A program made the translations under genes and the position numbers. Below the pieces are notes generated by a model. It was not told where the DNA came from and ran no database searches. It saw only the letters and a list, made by a program, of their open reading frames with translations. From positions 1 through 6,701 of the forward strand of contig CAIWSO010000073.1 in the NCBI GenBank assembly GCA_903915315.1: 6,701 nucleotides of DNA, in the 5' to 3' direction. This document shows, in pieces, positions 1 to 5,766 of the stretch. Every line of letters begins with the position of its first letter. Position 1 is the first letter of the stretch. Source of the DNA: an uncultured Spartobacteria bacterium. GTDB taxonomy: Bacteria > Verrucomicrobiota > Verrucomicrobiia > Chthoniobacterales > Terrimicrobiaceae.

Positions 1-581
1 CACTTCAAGCAGGCGCGCAGGACACGCATCAGCGCATTACGCGCGGCCCGGTTGCCCACGGCCACGGCGCCGGCGAGGGTGGCGTCGATGTCCTCCGGCG
101 TGATGTCGCACACCAGCTTCGAGTGGAGCGGCTCAAAGCGGGGCAGGGCATAGGTGATCTGCCTGCGATACTTGTCGCTGGTCGGCTTGCCGTTCCTAGT
201 CTTTTCGATGGTGGCGGCCTGCCATTGCTGGAAGGCCTCCAGGAAGGTCTTGCTGCGGCCTCTGCGGTCACGTGCCGCCAGAAAGGCTTCGACGGCCTGC
301 AACAGCACGGCGTCGCTTTCTCCCGGCAGCGCGGCTTGGATTCTTGAAAAAGCCCGGTCGGCAATCTCGCGCTGGGCGGGTGTGAGCTTTGGTCCGCCGG
401 TGCCTTGGTTTTGCAAGCGCGCCACCTGTTCTTGGATGAACCCTTGGGCCGCCTGCTTGGTCGCGAAGAACCGGCGCTCCACCTTGCCGCTTTCGCTCAC
501 GTCAGCAGGCACGCGAACACGCCAACTCCGCGCGCTCTTCGCCTTGTTCTCATCCTTCCAAAGTTTGAAGCGGCTTTCCAT
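1..581 (-). CDS. Tyrosine-type site-specific recombinase (integrase), N-terminal part; gene runs off the left edge
   Basis: The open frame continues to the window edge without a stop, so only the N-terminal 193 or so codons are visible. The protein starts with a basic segment containing SWRVRVPADVSESGKVERRFF, like the N-terminal arm-type domain of phage and island integrases. A helical stretch follows, and from about residue 110 there is a core-binding (SAM-like) domain with TFLEAFQQWQ, a YRRQITYALPRF segment and ITPEDID. The catalytic domain with the R-H-R-Y residues would lie beyond position 1 and cannot be checked. I chose the ATG at 581 because AAGGA lies at 590-586. An in-frame ATG at 608 would add nine residues encoded by the tandem repeats and has no ribosome site. 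Codon third positions are very GC-rich. The gene faces away from the tRNA fragment at 702-747, the usual place for an island integrase next to its attachment site. Family call fairly sure; enzyme activity not shown. Confidence 0.8.
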   Translation of the reverse strand, partial: MESRFKLWKDENKAKSARSWRVRVPADVSESGKVERRFFATKQAAQGFIQEQVARLQNQGTGGPKLTPAQREIADRAFSRIQAALPGESDAVLLQAVEAFLAARDRRGRSKTFLEAFQQWQAATIEKTRNGKPTSDKYRRQITYALPRFEPLHSKLVCDITPEDIDATLAGAVAVGNRAARNALMRVLRACLK

Positions 582-589
582 GGCATCCT

Positions 590-619
590 TGGTGCCATCT
601 GGTGCCATCTGGTGCCAAC
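590..619. repeat. Three tandem 10-bp repeats in front of the integrase start
   Basis: Two identical copies of TGGTGCCATC (590-599, 600-609) are followed directly by a near copy, TGGTGCCAAC (610-619). The spacing of 10 bp equals about one helical turn, so the copies face the same side of the DNA. They lie between the integrase start at 581 and the tRNA fragment. That position would suit arm-type integrase sites or an operator for autoregulation, but this is inference. They could also be a chance tandem duplication. If translation starts at 608, part of the array is coding. Confidence 0.75.
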
Positions 620-701
620 TTAAGCAAGCACTATGCGGGATTTCACGTCAGCATGTTAGAGCATCACACAGATAGAAAGGCACTTACAGAAGCATTTTTG
701 T

Positions 702-747
702 CTGATTCGTAATCAGTAGGTCAGGGGTTCAATTCCCCTCACTGGCT
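702..747 (+). tRNA. 3' fragment of tRNA-Thr(CGU), probable attachment site of the integrative element
   Basis: The segment fits the second part of a tRNA with canonical spacing. Anticodon stem CTGA/TCAG (702-705, 713-716) closes a 7-base loop TTCGTAA (706-712) with anticodon CGT (708-710). Next come a 5-base variable loop ending in C (718-722), a T arm AGGGG-TTCAATT-CCCCT (723-739), the acceptor 3' strand CACTGGC (740-746) and discriminator T (747). CCA is not encoded. The D arm and the 5' acceptor strand, expected to read GCCAGTG, are absent upstream, and the base before CTGA gives a T-T mismatch. So this is a partial copy and not a working gene. The integrase starts about 120 bp away. Elements that recombine at the anticodon loop leave such a 3' remnant at one end, which places the element on the left and the old flank on the right. 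Confidence 0.75.
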
Positions 748-763
748 CCCTTATAATGAGGGG
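735..763. repeat. 7-bp perfect inverted repeat overlapping the tRNA 3' end
   Basis: CCCCTCA (735-741, the T-arm 3' strand plus the first acceptor bases) is repeated in inverted form as TGAGGGG (757-763), with 15 bases between. The right half lies outside the tRNA. It may mark recombinase core recognition or form a hairpin after the tRNA end. There is no T-tract, so a classical terminator is not supported. Confidence 0.45.
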
Positions 764-1038
764 CTTACAAAAGGCCGGCCGGAATTCGGTGCTCACGAAG
801 TCGAAAAGGTATCGTTAAAATACGGTTAAAAGTGGGTGGGACCGGTTGATGGGGCATTGCAGGGGCCAAGCAGTTAAGCTAACGCATTGCGAAGACGCGG
901 GAGCGGAGCTCCGCGGATGCAAACCTGACAGGTCACCTGAAGAGCCTCGACACGCCGGACTTGTTCCCTGCCCGCATCCGCCTCGGGATCTTTTTCCGCG
1001 CCGAACCCGTGAACTGAGTGAAAGATAAAAGTCCTCAA
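751..1038. other. Stretch beside the attachment site without an intact gene
   Basis: Besides the coding scrap ending at 1017, this segment holds a GGCCGGCC palindrome (773-780) and two close copies of a CGTTAAAA/CGGTTAAAA motif (813-831). No intact gene or structured RNA could be supported. A 75-codon minus-strand frame starts at 1042 with an ATGA overlap to the antitoxin-like stop, but after its first ten residues it shows no nucleotidyltransferase motif. Confidence 0.5.
883..1017 (+). pseudogene. Possible C-terminal remnant of an unrecognised gene
   Basis: A + strand frame between a TAA at 880-882 and a TGA at 1015-1017 has no good start codon but looks coding. About 26 of the last 31 codons end in G or C. 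The encoded end contains LKSLDTPDLFPARIRLGIFFRAEPVN, here read in pieces: LKSLDTPDLF, then PARIRLGIFF, then RAEPVN. I do not recognise the family. The strong third-position bias with no start suggests the tail of a gene whose front was lost. It stops 21 bases before the stop of the facing antitoxin-like frame, so two broken genes meet here. Confidence 0.35.
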
Positions 1039-1377
1039 TCATTCGGTCGGGTGATTCGGAGGAAAATCGACCGCATCCACGCGGTGGCGCAGGTATTCGA
1101 TGACGTCCGTTGTGACCTTGTCCCTGCCGACACCGCGCAATGCCTGTGCCACAAGTCCACTGGCCCGGCCAGCGAGGGCCAGACGCCGGCCAGTGTTGCA
1201 GCGGAACACGATCTGCCAGTTGCCGAGCACCACCTTTGCAGGAGCCCGATCGGTTTGGTAGATCATCCGGAACGGGACTTGGGAATTGAGTCCAAGCTGG
1301 TTAGCTGCCACTTGGGGGGAAGGGAGAAGCCGAAGGTCGCGGCTCTGGGCCTTGGATTGGCCGCGAAAAATGAACAT
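1039..1377 (-). CDS. Truncated DUF6088/AbiEi-like antitoxin relic (112 codons)
   Basis: The frame has clear GC3 bias, while the overlapping + strand frame does not look like a protein. From memory, the central part resembles DUF6088, a family often labelled type IV (AbiEi-like) antitoxin. The hallmarks seen are AANQLGLNSQVP (residues 24-35), YQTD (40-43) and RRLALAGRASGLVAQAL (64-80). Family members usually carry an N-terminal winged-helix DNA-binding part and are near 200 residues long. Here similarity begins only around residue 10. The in-frame sequence upstream, toward 1557, does not resemble that domain and runs into the divergent ATPase gene. The usual basic C-terminal tail is replaced by a short unrelated end. 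I chose the ATG at 1377, with a GTG at 1395 as alternative; neither has a clear Shine-Dalgarno site. No AbiEii-type toxin partner is visible downstream. Most likely a non-functional remnant. Confidence 0.5.
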   Translation of the reverse strand: MFIFRGQSKAQSRDLRLLPSPQVAANQLGLNSQVPFRMIYQTDRAPAKVVLGNWQIVFRCNTGRRLALAGRASGLVAQALRGVGRDKVTTDVIEYLRHRVDAVDFPPNHPTE

Positions 1378-1484
1378 CGGGTGTTTGTTTTTCACAAAAA
1401 TTGTTTCTCTAGCCCGTACCAAGGTGAAGCCGCACACAAGAATGTAGAACTCGCGCAGCCAAAGCGCGCCTACCGTGACGATTG

Positions 1485-1512
1485 TTGACTGATTGTATAG
1501 CCAGCATATCAT
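1485..1512 (+). promoter_or_regulatory. Candidate sigma-70-like promoter abutting the ATPase start
   Basis: TTGACT (1485-1490) and TATCAT (1507-1512) are 16 bp apart and resemble -35 and -10 boxes. If real, transcription would begin inside the first codons, so the downstream ATG at 1519 or a leaderless start further in would have to be used. TGTATAG just inside the spacer is an alternative -10. Purely motif-based and weak. Confidence 0.25.
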
Positions 1513-2724
1513 GTGGCCATGCTTGTGCGTGAGGCTACCGATCCAATTCCCAGGCACGCTTTTGAGGCGGCCAGTTCACGCCTCAGGAGTTTCCCTATCC
1601 TCACCATTACTGGTCCCAGGCAGTCCGGCAAAACGACGCTCTCCCGTTTGTTGGCTCCGCATCTGCCCTACTTTACCCTGGAGGATCCCGACACGCGAGC
1701 CTATGCATCCGAGGATCCACGGGGATTTCTGCGGCAAGTCCAAGAGGGGGCAATTCTCGATGAGGTCCAGCGGTGCCCAAGCCTGTTCTCCTACCTTCAG
1801 GGGGTGGTGGATGCAGAGAAGCGCTTGGGTCAGTTCATCCTCACAGGTTCGAGCCAGTTTGATCTGATTCAATCCATCAACCAGTCGCTGGCGGGACGCA
1901 CCTCTATCATGACGCTGCTCCCTTTCTCTTTAGGTGAACTGCAAAGCTCCGGACGAGCGCCAGGCTCTGTGAATGAACTCCTTTTTCGCGGGTTGTTCCC
2001 CCCTGTCTACAACCGGCCAGTGGACCCCTGTGTTTGGCTTCAGGACTATGTGAGCACCTATCTCGAACGCGATGTTAGGAACATTTTGAATATCCACGAC
2101 CTGAGCGCATTTCAGCGATTTTTGCAGCTGTGCGCAGGAAGGATTGGGCAACTCCTGAATGTTTCATCGTTGGCAGCGGATACAGGCATTACCCGTGTCA
2201 CTGCGAACGCGTGGTTATCGGTATTGGAGGCCAGTCATCTTGTCTTTTTGACGGCACCGTGGTTCACCAATCCTTCCAAGCGATTGATCAAGACTCCCAA
2301 GCTTTATTTTGTGGACCCAGGTCTCGCCGGTTGGCTGATTGGAATTCGCCGCTTGGAACACTTGCTCGCTCATCCGCAGCGGGGAGCCTTATTTGAGAAC
2401 TGGGTAATGACCGAACTTCTTAAAGCCCAAACCAACCGGGGTATCAAGCCGCGCCTCCACTTTCTGAGAGACAAGGAAGGGCACGAGATCGATGCCTTTG
2501 TTGAGACCGCTCCGAAGTGCTTTCATGCTGTGGAAGTAAAATCTGGGGAGACTGTTGCGACTGATTTTTTTAAGGGACTGGATTACTGGCGAGGCGCACT
2601 CAAGGATGAGGCGATCACACCATGGGTTGTTTACGGCGGCAGCGCCCCTCAACACAGGGAACGTGGCAGCGTTCTGCCTTGGTCAGATTTGGGCCCCATA
2701 CTGGGCGCAATCAGCGGCTACTGA
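1513..2724 (+). CDS. AAA ATPase of the AAA_14/DUF4143 family
   Basis: This complete 403-residue protein has the two-part layout of the family. The N-terminal P-loop ATPase carries Walker A GPRQSGKTT (34-42), Walker B AILDEVQ (80-86, acidic D83 and E84) and a sensor-like FILTGSSQF (108-116). A winged-helix-like stretch lies at about 214-246. The C-terminal DUF4143 part contains F-E295, I-D327 and E341-V-K343, the spacing of a PD-(D/E)xK nuclease-like fold. Length is normal. Members are common in bacteria, often in accessory regions; cellular roles are mostly unproven, and nuclease activity is only suggested. The frame opens at GTG 1513; ATG 1519, two codons in, is equally possible. Neither has a good Shine-Dalgarno site. 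It diverges from the antitoxin-like relic across about 135 bp. No motif is broken, so it is probably functional. Confidence 0.88.
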   Translation: MAMLVREATDPIPRHAFEAASSRLRSFPILTITGPRQSGKTTLSRLLAPHLPYFTLEDPDTRAYASEDPRGFLRQVQEGAILDEVQRCPSLFSYLQGVVDAEKRLGQFILTGSSQFDLIQSINQSLAGRTSIMTLLPFSLGELQSSGRAPGSVNELLFRGLFPPVYNRPVDPCVWLQDYVSTYLERDVRNILNIHDLSAFQRFLQLCAGRIGQLLNVSSLAADTGITRVTANAWLSVLEASHLVFLTAPWFTNPSKRLIKTPKLYFVDPGLAGWLIGIRRLEHLLAHPQRGALFENWVMTELLKAQTNRGIKPRLHFLRDKEGHEIDAFVETAPKCFHAVEVKSGETVATDFFKGLDYWRGALKDEAITPWVVYGGSAPQHRERGSVLPWSDLGPILGAISGY

Positions 2725-2816
2725 TTCTTTAAAAACTCATAGTGAACATTTTGTGCACGTGAGGCGGTCTTCTGTGGCACTTTCCGGGTTTCCGTATTTT
2801 CAGATTCCGGACGTAA

Positions 2817-2999
2817 GAGGATGAGCGACTCGGCGACTTGCCCAAGGACAGTGAGAGCCGCTGGGACAAATTGAACAAGGCGGCGGTTCTGGAGTGTCGC
2901 CGGAATCCCGGAAAACCGGAATTTATGTCCCGCCTGTCATTGATTCAGCAGGTGGCAGCCTCGTCGATGCGTGCTGTTTTAAACTCTTATTATCTGTAA
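2817..2999 (+). pseudogene. Possible decayed coding scrap
   Basis: The frame is open for 60 codons after a TAA at 2814-2816 and has about 24 of its first 31 codons ending in G or C. It encodes pieces such as SRWDKLNKAAVLECRRNPGK. It has no ATG near its beginning; a TTG at 2838 is the first possible start. I do not recognise it. It may be a short remnant, or simply GC-rich intergenic DNA. Confidence 0.2.
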
Positions 3000-3009
3000 C
3001 TCAGAGTTT
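2981..3009. terminator. Weak hairpin AAACTCT/AGAGTTT
   Basis: A perfect 7-bp inverted repeat with a 15-base loop is followed by TTTT (3007-3010). The stem is AT-rich and lies about 260 bp after the ATPase stop, so a role as its terminator is doubtful. Confidence 0.2.
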
Positions 3010-3038
3010 TACCTATTTCGTGTGACCCTATCGCGAAA

Positions 3039-3173
3039 ATGCAAACAACCGAAAAAACGGGTGAGAGAAAATTCCGGCGTGCTCGAACAAGAAGCAAGCG
3101 GCGGAAAAAGCTGCTCCGGTCAGCAACGGCCTCAATTGCTGGCATGATCCACCCTTGGAGGCATCGAAAATAA
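3039..3173 (+). CDS. Possible 44-residue, very basic small protein
   Basis: An ATG at 3039 opens a 44-codon frame ending at TAA 3171-3173. It is rich in Arg and Lys, with a central KFRRARTRSKRRKKLLR segment. There is no Shine-Dalgarno site in front of it and no family I know. A charge pattern like this could suit nucleic-acid binding, but A-rich and CGG-rich DNA gives such frames by chance. It ends 143 bp before the fusion gene, so an upstream-frame role is conceivable. Reported only so that it is not lost. Confidence 0.2.
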   Translation: MQTTEKTGERKFRRARTRSKRRKKLLRSATASIAGMIHPWRHRK

Positions 3174-3303
3174 AATAAAGAAAATTCAGCAGCCATTAAC
3201 AGCTGCCATAAACATATGAATGCCATTGCAAAAGCTAGCGCGTACGCAGCCCCAAAAGTACCGCGATCGGGGAGAAGATTGAAAATGGAAGCCCAAACTC
3301 GCA

Positions 3304-3316
3304 GCAGGATACGGCG
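3304..3316 (+). promoter_or_regulatory. Ribosome-binding site deciding the fusion-gene start
   Basis: AGGA at 3306-3309 stands seven bases before the ATG at 3317. The frame is open back to a stop at 3236-3238 but has no other ATG, GTG or TTG start, which supports 3317 as the start. Confidence 0.6.
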
Positions 3317-5662
3317 ATGCGAAGCACAAATCAGTCAGAGTCAGAGCCCACCCCTGCAACCTTGGTCGAGGGCGATACATTAGAGGCCGAGTGCAGTGTT
3401 GCCGCTGCAACTGGAGGCGCATCACCGGTTCCACAAACCGCAGAAACAAAGCGAGCCAAGGCGATTACTGATTATTGGCCAACCCACGTCTACATTTCCG
3501 AGAACAACTTCAAATATAAAAGTTTATCGAATTGGGGTTTGAATACAGCCGTTGGCTGCACTCACGGCTGCCTATTTTGCTATGTTCCCAGCACATCCGT
3601 TAACAAACAAGCCGAACGGCTCTTAAAACGCGGGGTTGATGATCCAGATGAGCAGTGGGGCCAGTACGTGTTTGTACGGGACTGGAATGAAGAAAAATTT
3701 ATAGCGAGCCTCAGGAAAGCTGAGAATACAGCCCACAAGGATCTTAAAAAAGATGGCAACCGAGCGGTCATGCTATGCACCACGACTGATCCGTACCAAG
3801 TCATCAGAAATGCCGACCCAGATAAACAAAAGGAACTGAACGATCAGCACAAATATATTGTTCGACGTTCCCTAGAACTCATCAGGGATCAATCGACACT
3901 TAACGTGCGGATTCTTACTCGAAGCCCTCTGGCAAAGATCGACTTTGAGCTCATGAAATCCTTTGGAGACAGGCTGCTGTTCGGAATGAGTCTGCCTACG
4001 CTAGACGAGAACCTTCTAAGAATCTACGAACCGAGTGCGCCAGGACCTGTGGCACGTTTGAAAACACTAAAAGCAGCAAGGGATGCAGGACTAAATATCT
4101 ATGTGGCGGTTGCACCCACTTATCCAGAGTGTGGCGAAGCTGATCTTCGAGCGACATTGCAGGCCGTTAAAGACCTAAATCCCTTCACCGTCTTCCACGA
4201 ACCCATCAACATCCGCGCTGAAAATGTGGCGCGTATTCAAGCTCACGCAGAAACTCTCGGAATTAAATTAAAAACTGAGGTATTCGAGTCCACGGAGACT
4301 TGGCAGGATTATGCGGTGCAGCAGCTTCGCATGGCTGAGCGTATTGCACTTGAAGTTGGATTGGGTGAGCGCATTCACCTGTGGCCTGACAAAGCTCTCG
4401 GATCCAACAAGGCGTTGAAGCGGTTTCCAGAGCCAGCGCATAAGGAATGGCTCTCTAAATATTGGACAAGAGTCAGCGAGTGGCCCACCGGAGCCACTGT
4501 GAATCATCATTCGATGGAACGTGAGGCTGACATAGCCACGAATGAAATTGCGGAAAGCAAATCCATTGAAAATACCGACCCACCATTTGAGGCAGAAAAC
4601 AAAACCATCGCAGGGTTTACCGCAAAGACACCGGACGAAATTTTAGAAATGACGTTCGATCCAAACGATAGCTACCTATTTGACGGGGTCTTCAGCAAAG
4701 GTCAGGTGATGACGCTTCTGGGCCCAGGCGGAATTGGGAAGTCTCGCCTTTTGCTTCAACTCGCAGCTGCGATGATTACCGGCAAAGAATTCCTAGGTAT
4801 TGGTTTGCCATCACGCAAGTTAAAGTGGCTTTTTATTCAGAATGAAAACAGTGCACGTCGCCTCCAAATTGATTTCCAGAAACTAAAAGCATGGATTGGA
4901 GCGGATCTCTGGAGGGAGGTAAGTGCTCATATCCTTATCCAAACCCCGGAGGATAGTGCTGACATTCCGTTTGTACTCGATGATCAAAGGGGACTGAAAT
5001 TACTCGAGGAGCACATCTATAAGAATCATCCCGACGTGATCGTATTTGATCCCCTGTCGGGGTTTGCTAACGGCAGTCTCAACGGCGATAGCACTATGAG
5101 AAAGGTGTGCACTGCGATCAATCAAGTCGCACGCTTTGGAAAACCAGGCTGCTCTGTGGTGGTCGTTCATCACACTTTGACAGGAAGAGAGGGAGCTAGA
5201 AAGGCGACGGGTTGGGACCGGGGTTCCTACGGGCGAGGGTCAAAGACGCTTCACAGTTGGACTCGGGGTCAAATTAACATTGCCTTAGGAAGTCCAACTG
5301 ATCCTCAATTGCTGGTTGTTAGCTGCGGAAAGAACTCTAACGGACAGGAGTTTAAACCATTTGGAATTCGATTAAACCGGGAGACATTAATCTACGGATT
5401 GGAGAAGAATTTCAGCATTCGCGATTGGGAGGCAAGATTGAACGGTGAAGATGAGAGGCCCACCGCGGCATCTGTCGCGAAGATTGTTGCCAACGGGCCG
5501 ATCTCAAAGAAGGACCTAGCTTTAAAGATCATGAAGAAATTTGTTTGCCAGAAGTCAGTGGCGTACGACGCAATCAGAAAAGCCACCGGTGAAAGCATTG
5601 AATTGGGCGAAGGAAAAAAATTCGTAATCAAGGCAGACCCTATTTTCGAAAACCCAGTTTAG
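3317..5662 (+). CDS. Fusion protein: SplB-like radical SAM domain joined to a RepA-like RecA-fold ATPase with C-terminal winged helix
   Basis: The 781 residues form two enzymes in one chain. Residues 1-45 are a polar leader. About 50-370 is a radical SAM domain: the cluster motif C81-x3-C85-x2-C88, followed by TTTDPYQ (155-161), LTRSPLAKIDF (200-210), an EPSAPGPVARL region (238-248) and HLWPDK (354-359), all of which recall COG1533/spore photoproduct lyase-like proteins. About 371-440 is a polar, acidic linker. About 441-705 is a RecA-like ATPase of the AAA_25/RepA type: Walker A GPGGIGKS (469-476), Walker B DVIVFDPLSG (573-582), VVVVHHT (614-620) and a Gly/Ser/Arg segment (632-650). About 712-771 looks like a winged helix that could bind DNA. 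Both halves keep their key residues and the frame is unbroken, so no pseudogene. G+C is lower than in the integrase. Substrate unknown; a DNA-directed role is inference. The gene stands alone, with AGGA before its ATG. Confidence 0.85.
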   Translation: MRSTNQSESEPTPATLVEGDTLEAECSVAAATGGASPVPQTAETKRAKAITDYWPTHVYISENNFKYKSLSNWGLNTAVGCTHGCLFCYVPSTSVNKQAERLLKRGVDDPDEQWGQYVFVRDWNEEKFIASLRKAENTAHKDLKKDGNRAVMLCTTTDPYQVIRNADPDKQKELNDQHKYIVRRSLELIRDQSTLNVRILTRSPLAKIDFELMKSFGDRLLFGMSLPTLDENLLRIYEPSAPGPVARLKTLKAARDAGLNIYVAVAPTYPECGEADLRATLQAVKDLNPFTVFHEPINIRAENVARIQAHAETLGIKLKTEVFESTETWQDYAVQQLRMAERIALEVGLGERIHLWPDKALGSNKALKRFPEPAHKEWLSKYWTRVSEWPTGATVNHHSMEREADIATNEIAESKSIENTDPPFEAENKTIAGFTAKTPDEILEMTFDPNDSYLFDGVFSKGQVMTLLGPGGIGKSRLLLQLAAAMITGKEFLGIGLPSRKLKWLFIQNENSARRLQIDFQKLKAWIGADLWREVSAHILIQTPEDSADIPFVLDDQRGLKLLEEHIYKNHPDVIVFDPLSGFANGSLNGDSTMRKVCTAINQVARFGKPGCSVVVVHHTLTGREGARKATGWDRGSYGRGSKTLHSWTRGQINIALGSPTDPQLLVVSCGKNSNGQEFKPFGIRLNRETLIYGLEKNFSIRDWEARLNGEDERPTAASVAKIVANGPISKKDLALKIMKKFVCQKSVAYDAIRKATGESIELGEGKKFVIKADPIFENPV

Positions 5663-5766
5663 CGTTGGTGCCAGACAGATTGTGAGTAACGTCTACGCTT
5701 GGCTCCACTTCTCGCGCGGACAAAAGATTGCAGGCGGTCAGTTCGGTATGTGAGCGGTCTAAAAAG

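Larger units (their letters stand above)
1..750. mobile_element. End of an integrative genomic element (integrase plus tRNA remnant)
   Basis: The integrase gene, its upstream repeats and the tRNA-Thr 3' fragment form the standard end of a tRNA-targeted integrative element. The orientation of the fragment implies that the element extends left of the window and stops near 750. The intact tRNA-Thr gene at the opposite end would lie outside the window, so the boundaries cannot be confirmed here. The left edge given is the window edge, not a real end. Confidence 0.55.
2725..3316. other. 592-bp gap between the ATPase and the fusion gene
   Basis: No confident gene lies here. The first half holds an imperfect inverted pair of CCGGAA-rich segments (about 2782-2811 and 2897-2919) and a 60-codon start-poor frame (2817-2999) with some GC3 bias. 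The middle has an AAACTCT/AGAGTTT inverted repeat (2981-2987, 3003-3009). The second half is AT-rich around 3160-3190, contains a 44-codon basic frame (3039-3173) and a small GCAGC/GCTGC hairpin (3189-3206). The promoter of the fusion gene should lie in this gap, but I cannot place it with confidence. Confidence 0.6.

Noticed and set aside
154..675. 173-codon + strand frame opposite the integrase.
   Set aside because: The minus strand encodes recognisable integrase sequence with proper codon bias. The + frame is its antisense.
773..787. GGCCGGCC followed closely by GAATTC, looking like adjacent FseI and EcoRI cloning sites.
   Set aside because: No vector or linker sequence continues on either side. 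Chance palindromes in GC-rich DNA explain it.
815..1042. 75-codon minus-strand frame starting with an ATGA overlap to the antitoxin-like stop, as expected for a coupled AbiEii-type toxin.
   Set aside because: After the first ten residues it has no nucleotidyltransferase motif and has a poor codon pattern, and the + strand of the same stretch looks coding near 920-1017.
1188..1196. GCCAGTG, the sequence expected for the missing 5' acceptor strand of the tRNA-Thr.
   Set aside because: It lies within the antitoxin-like coding frame with no D arm after it, and the same 7-mer also occurs near 2016.
1018..1488. 156-codon + strand frame.
   Set aside because: It overlaps the minus-strand DUF6088-like frame, has an implausible composition rich in His, Cys and Pro, and matches no family I know. 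It is a shadow.
5665..5673. TTGGTGCCA here also occurs at the integrase repeats (589-597), suggesting a second attachment-type site.
   Set aside because: The shared stretch is only nine bases, with no tRNA sequence or tandem array beside it.
5701..5712. TGGCTCC near 5700 resembles the end of the tRNA remnant (743-749), a possible second element boundary.
   Set aside because: Only seven bases match and no T arm precedes them.
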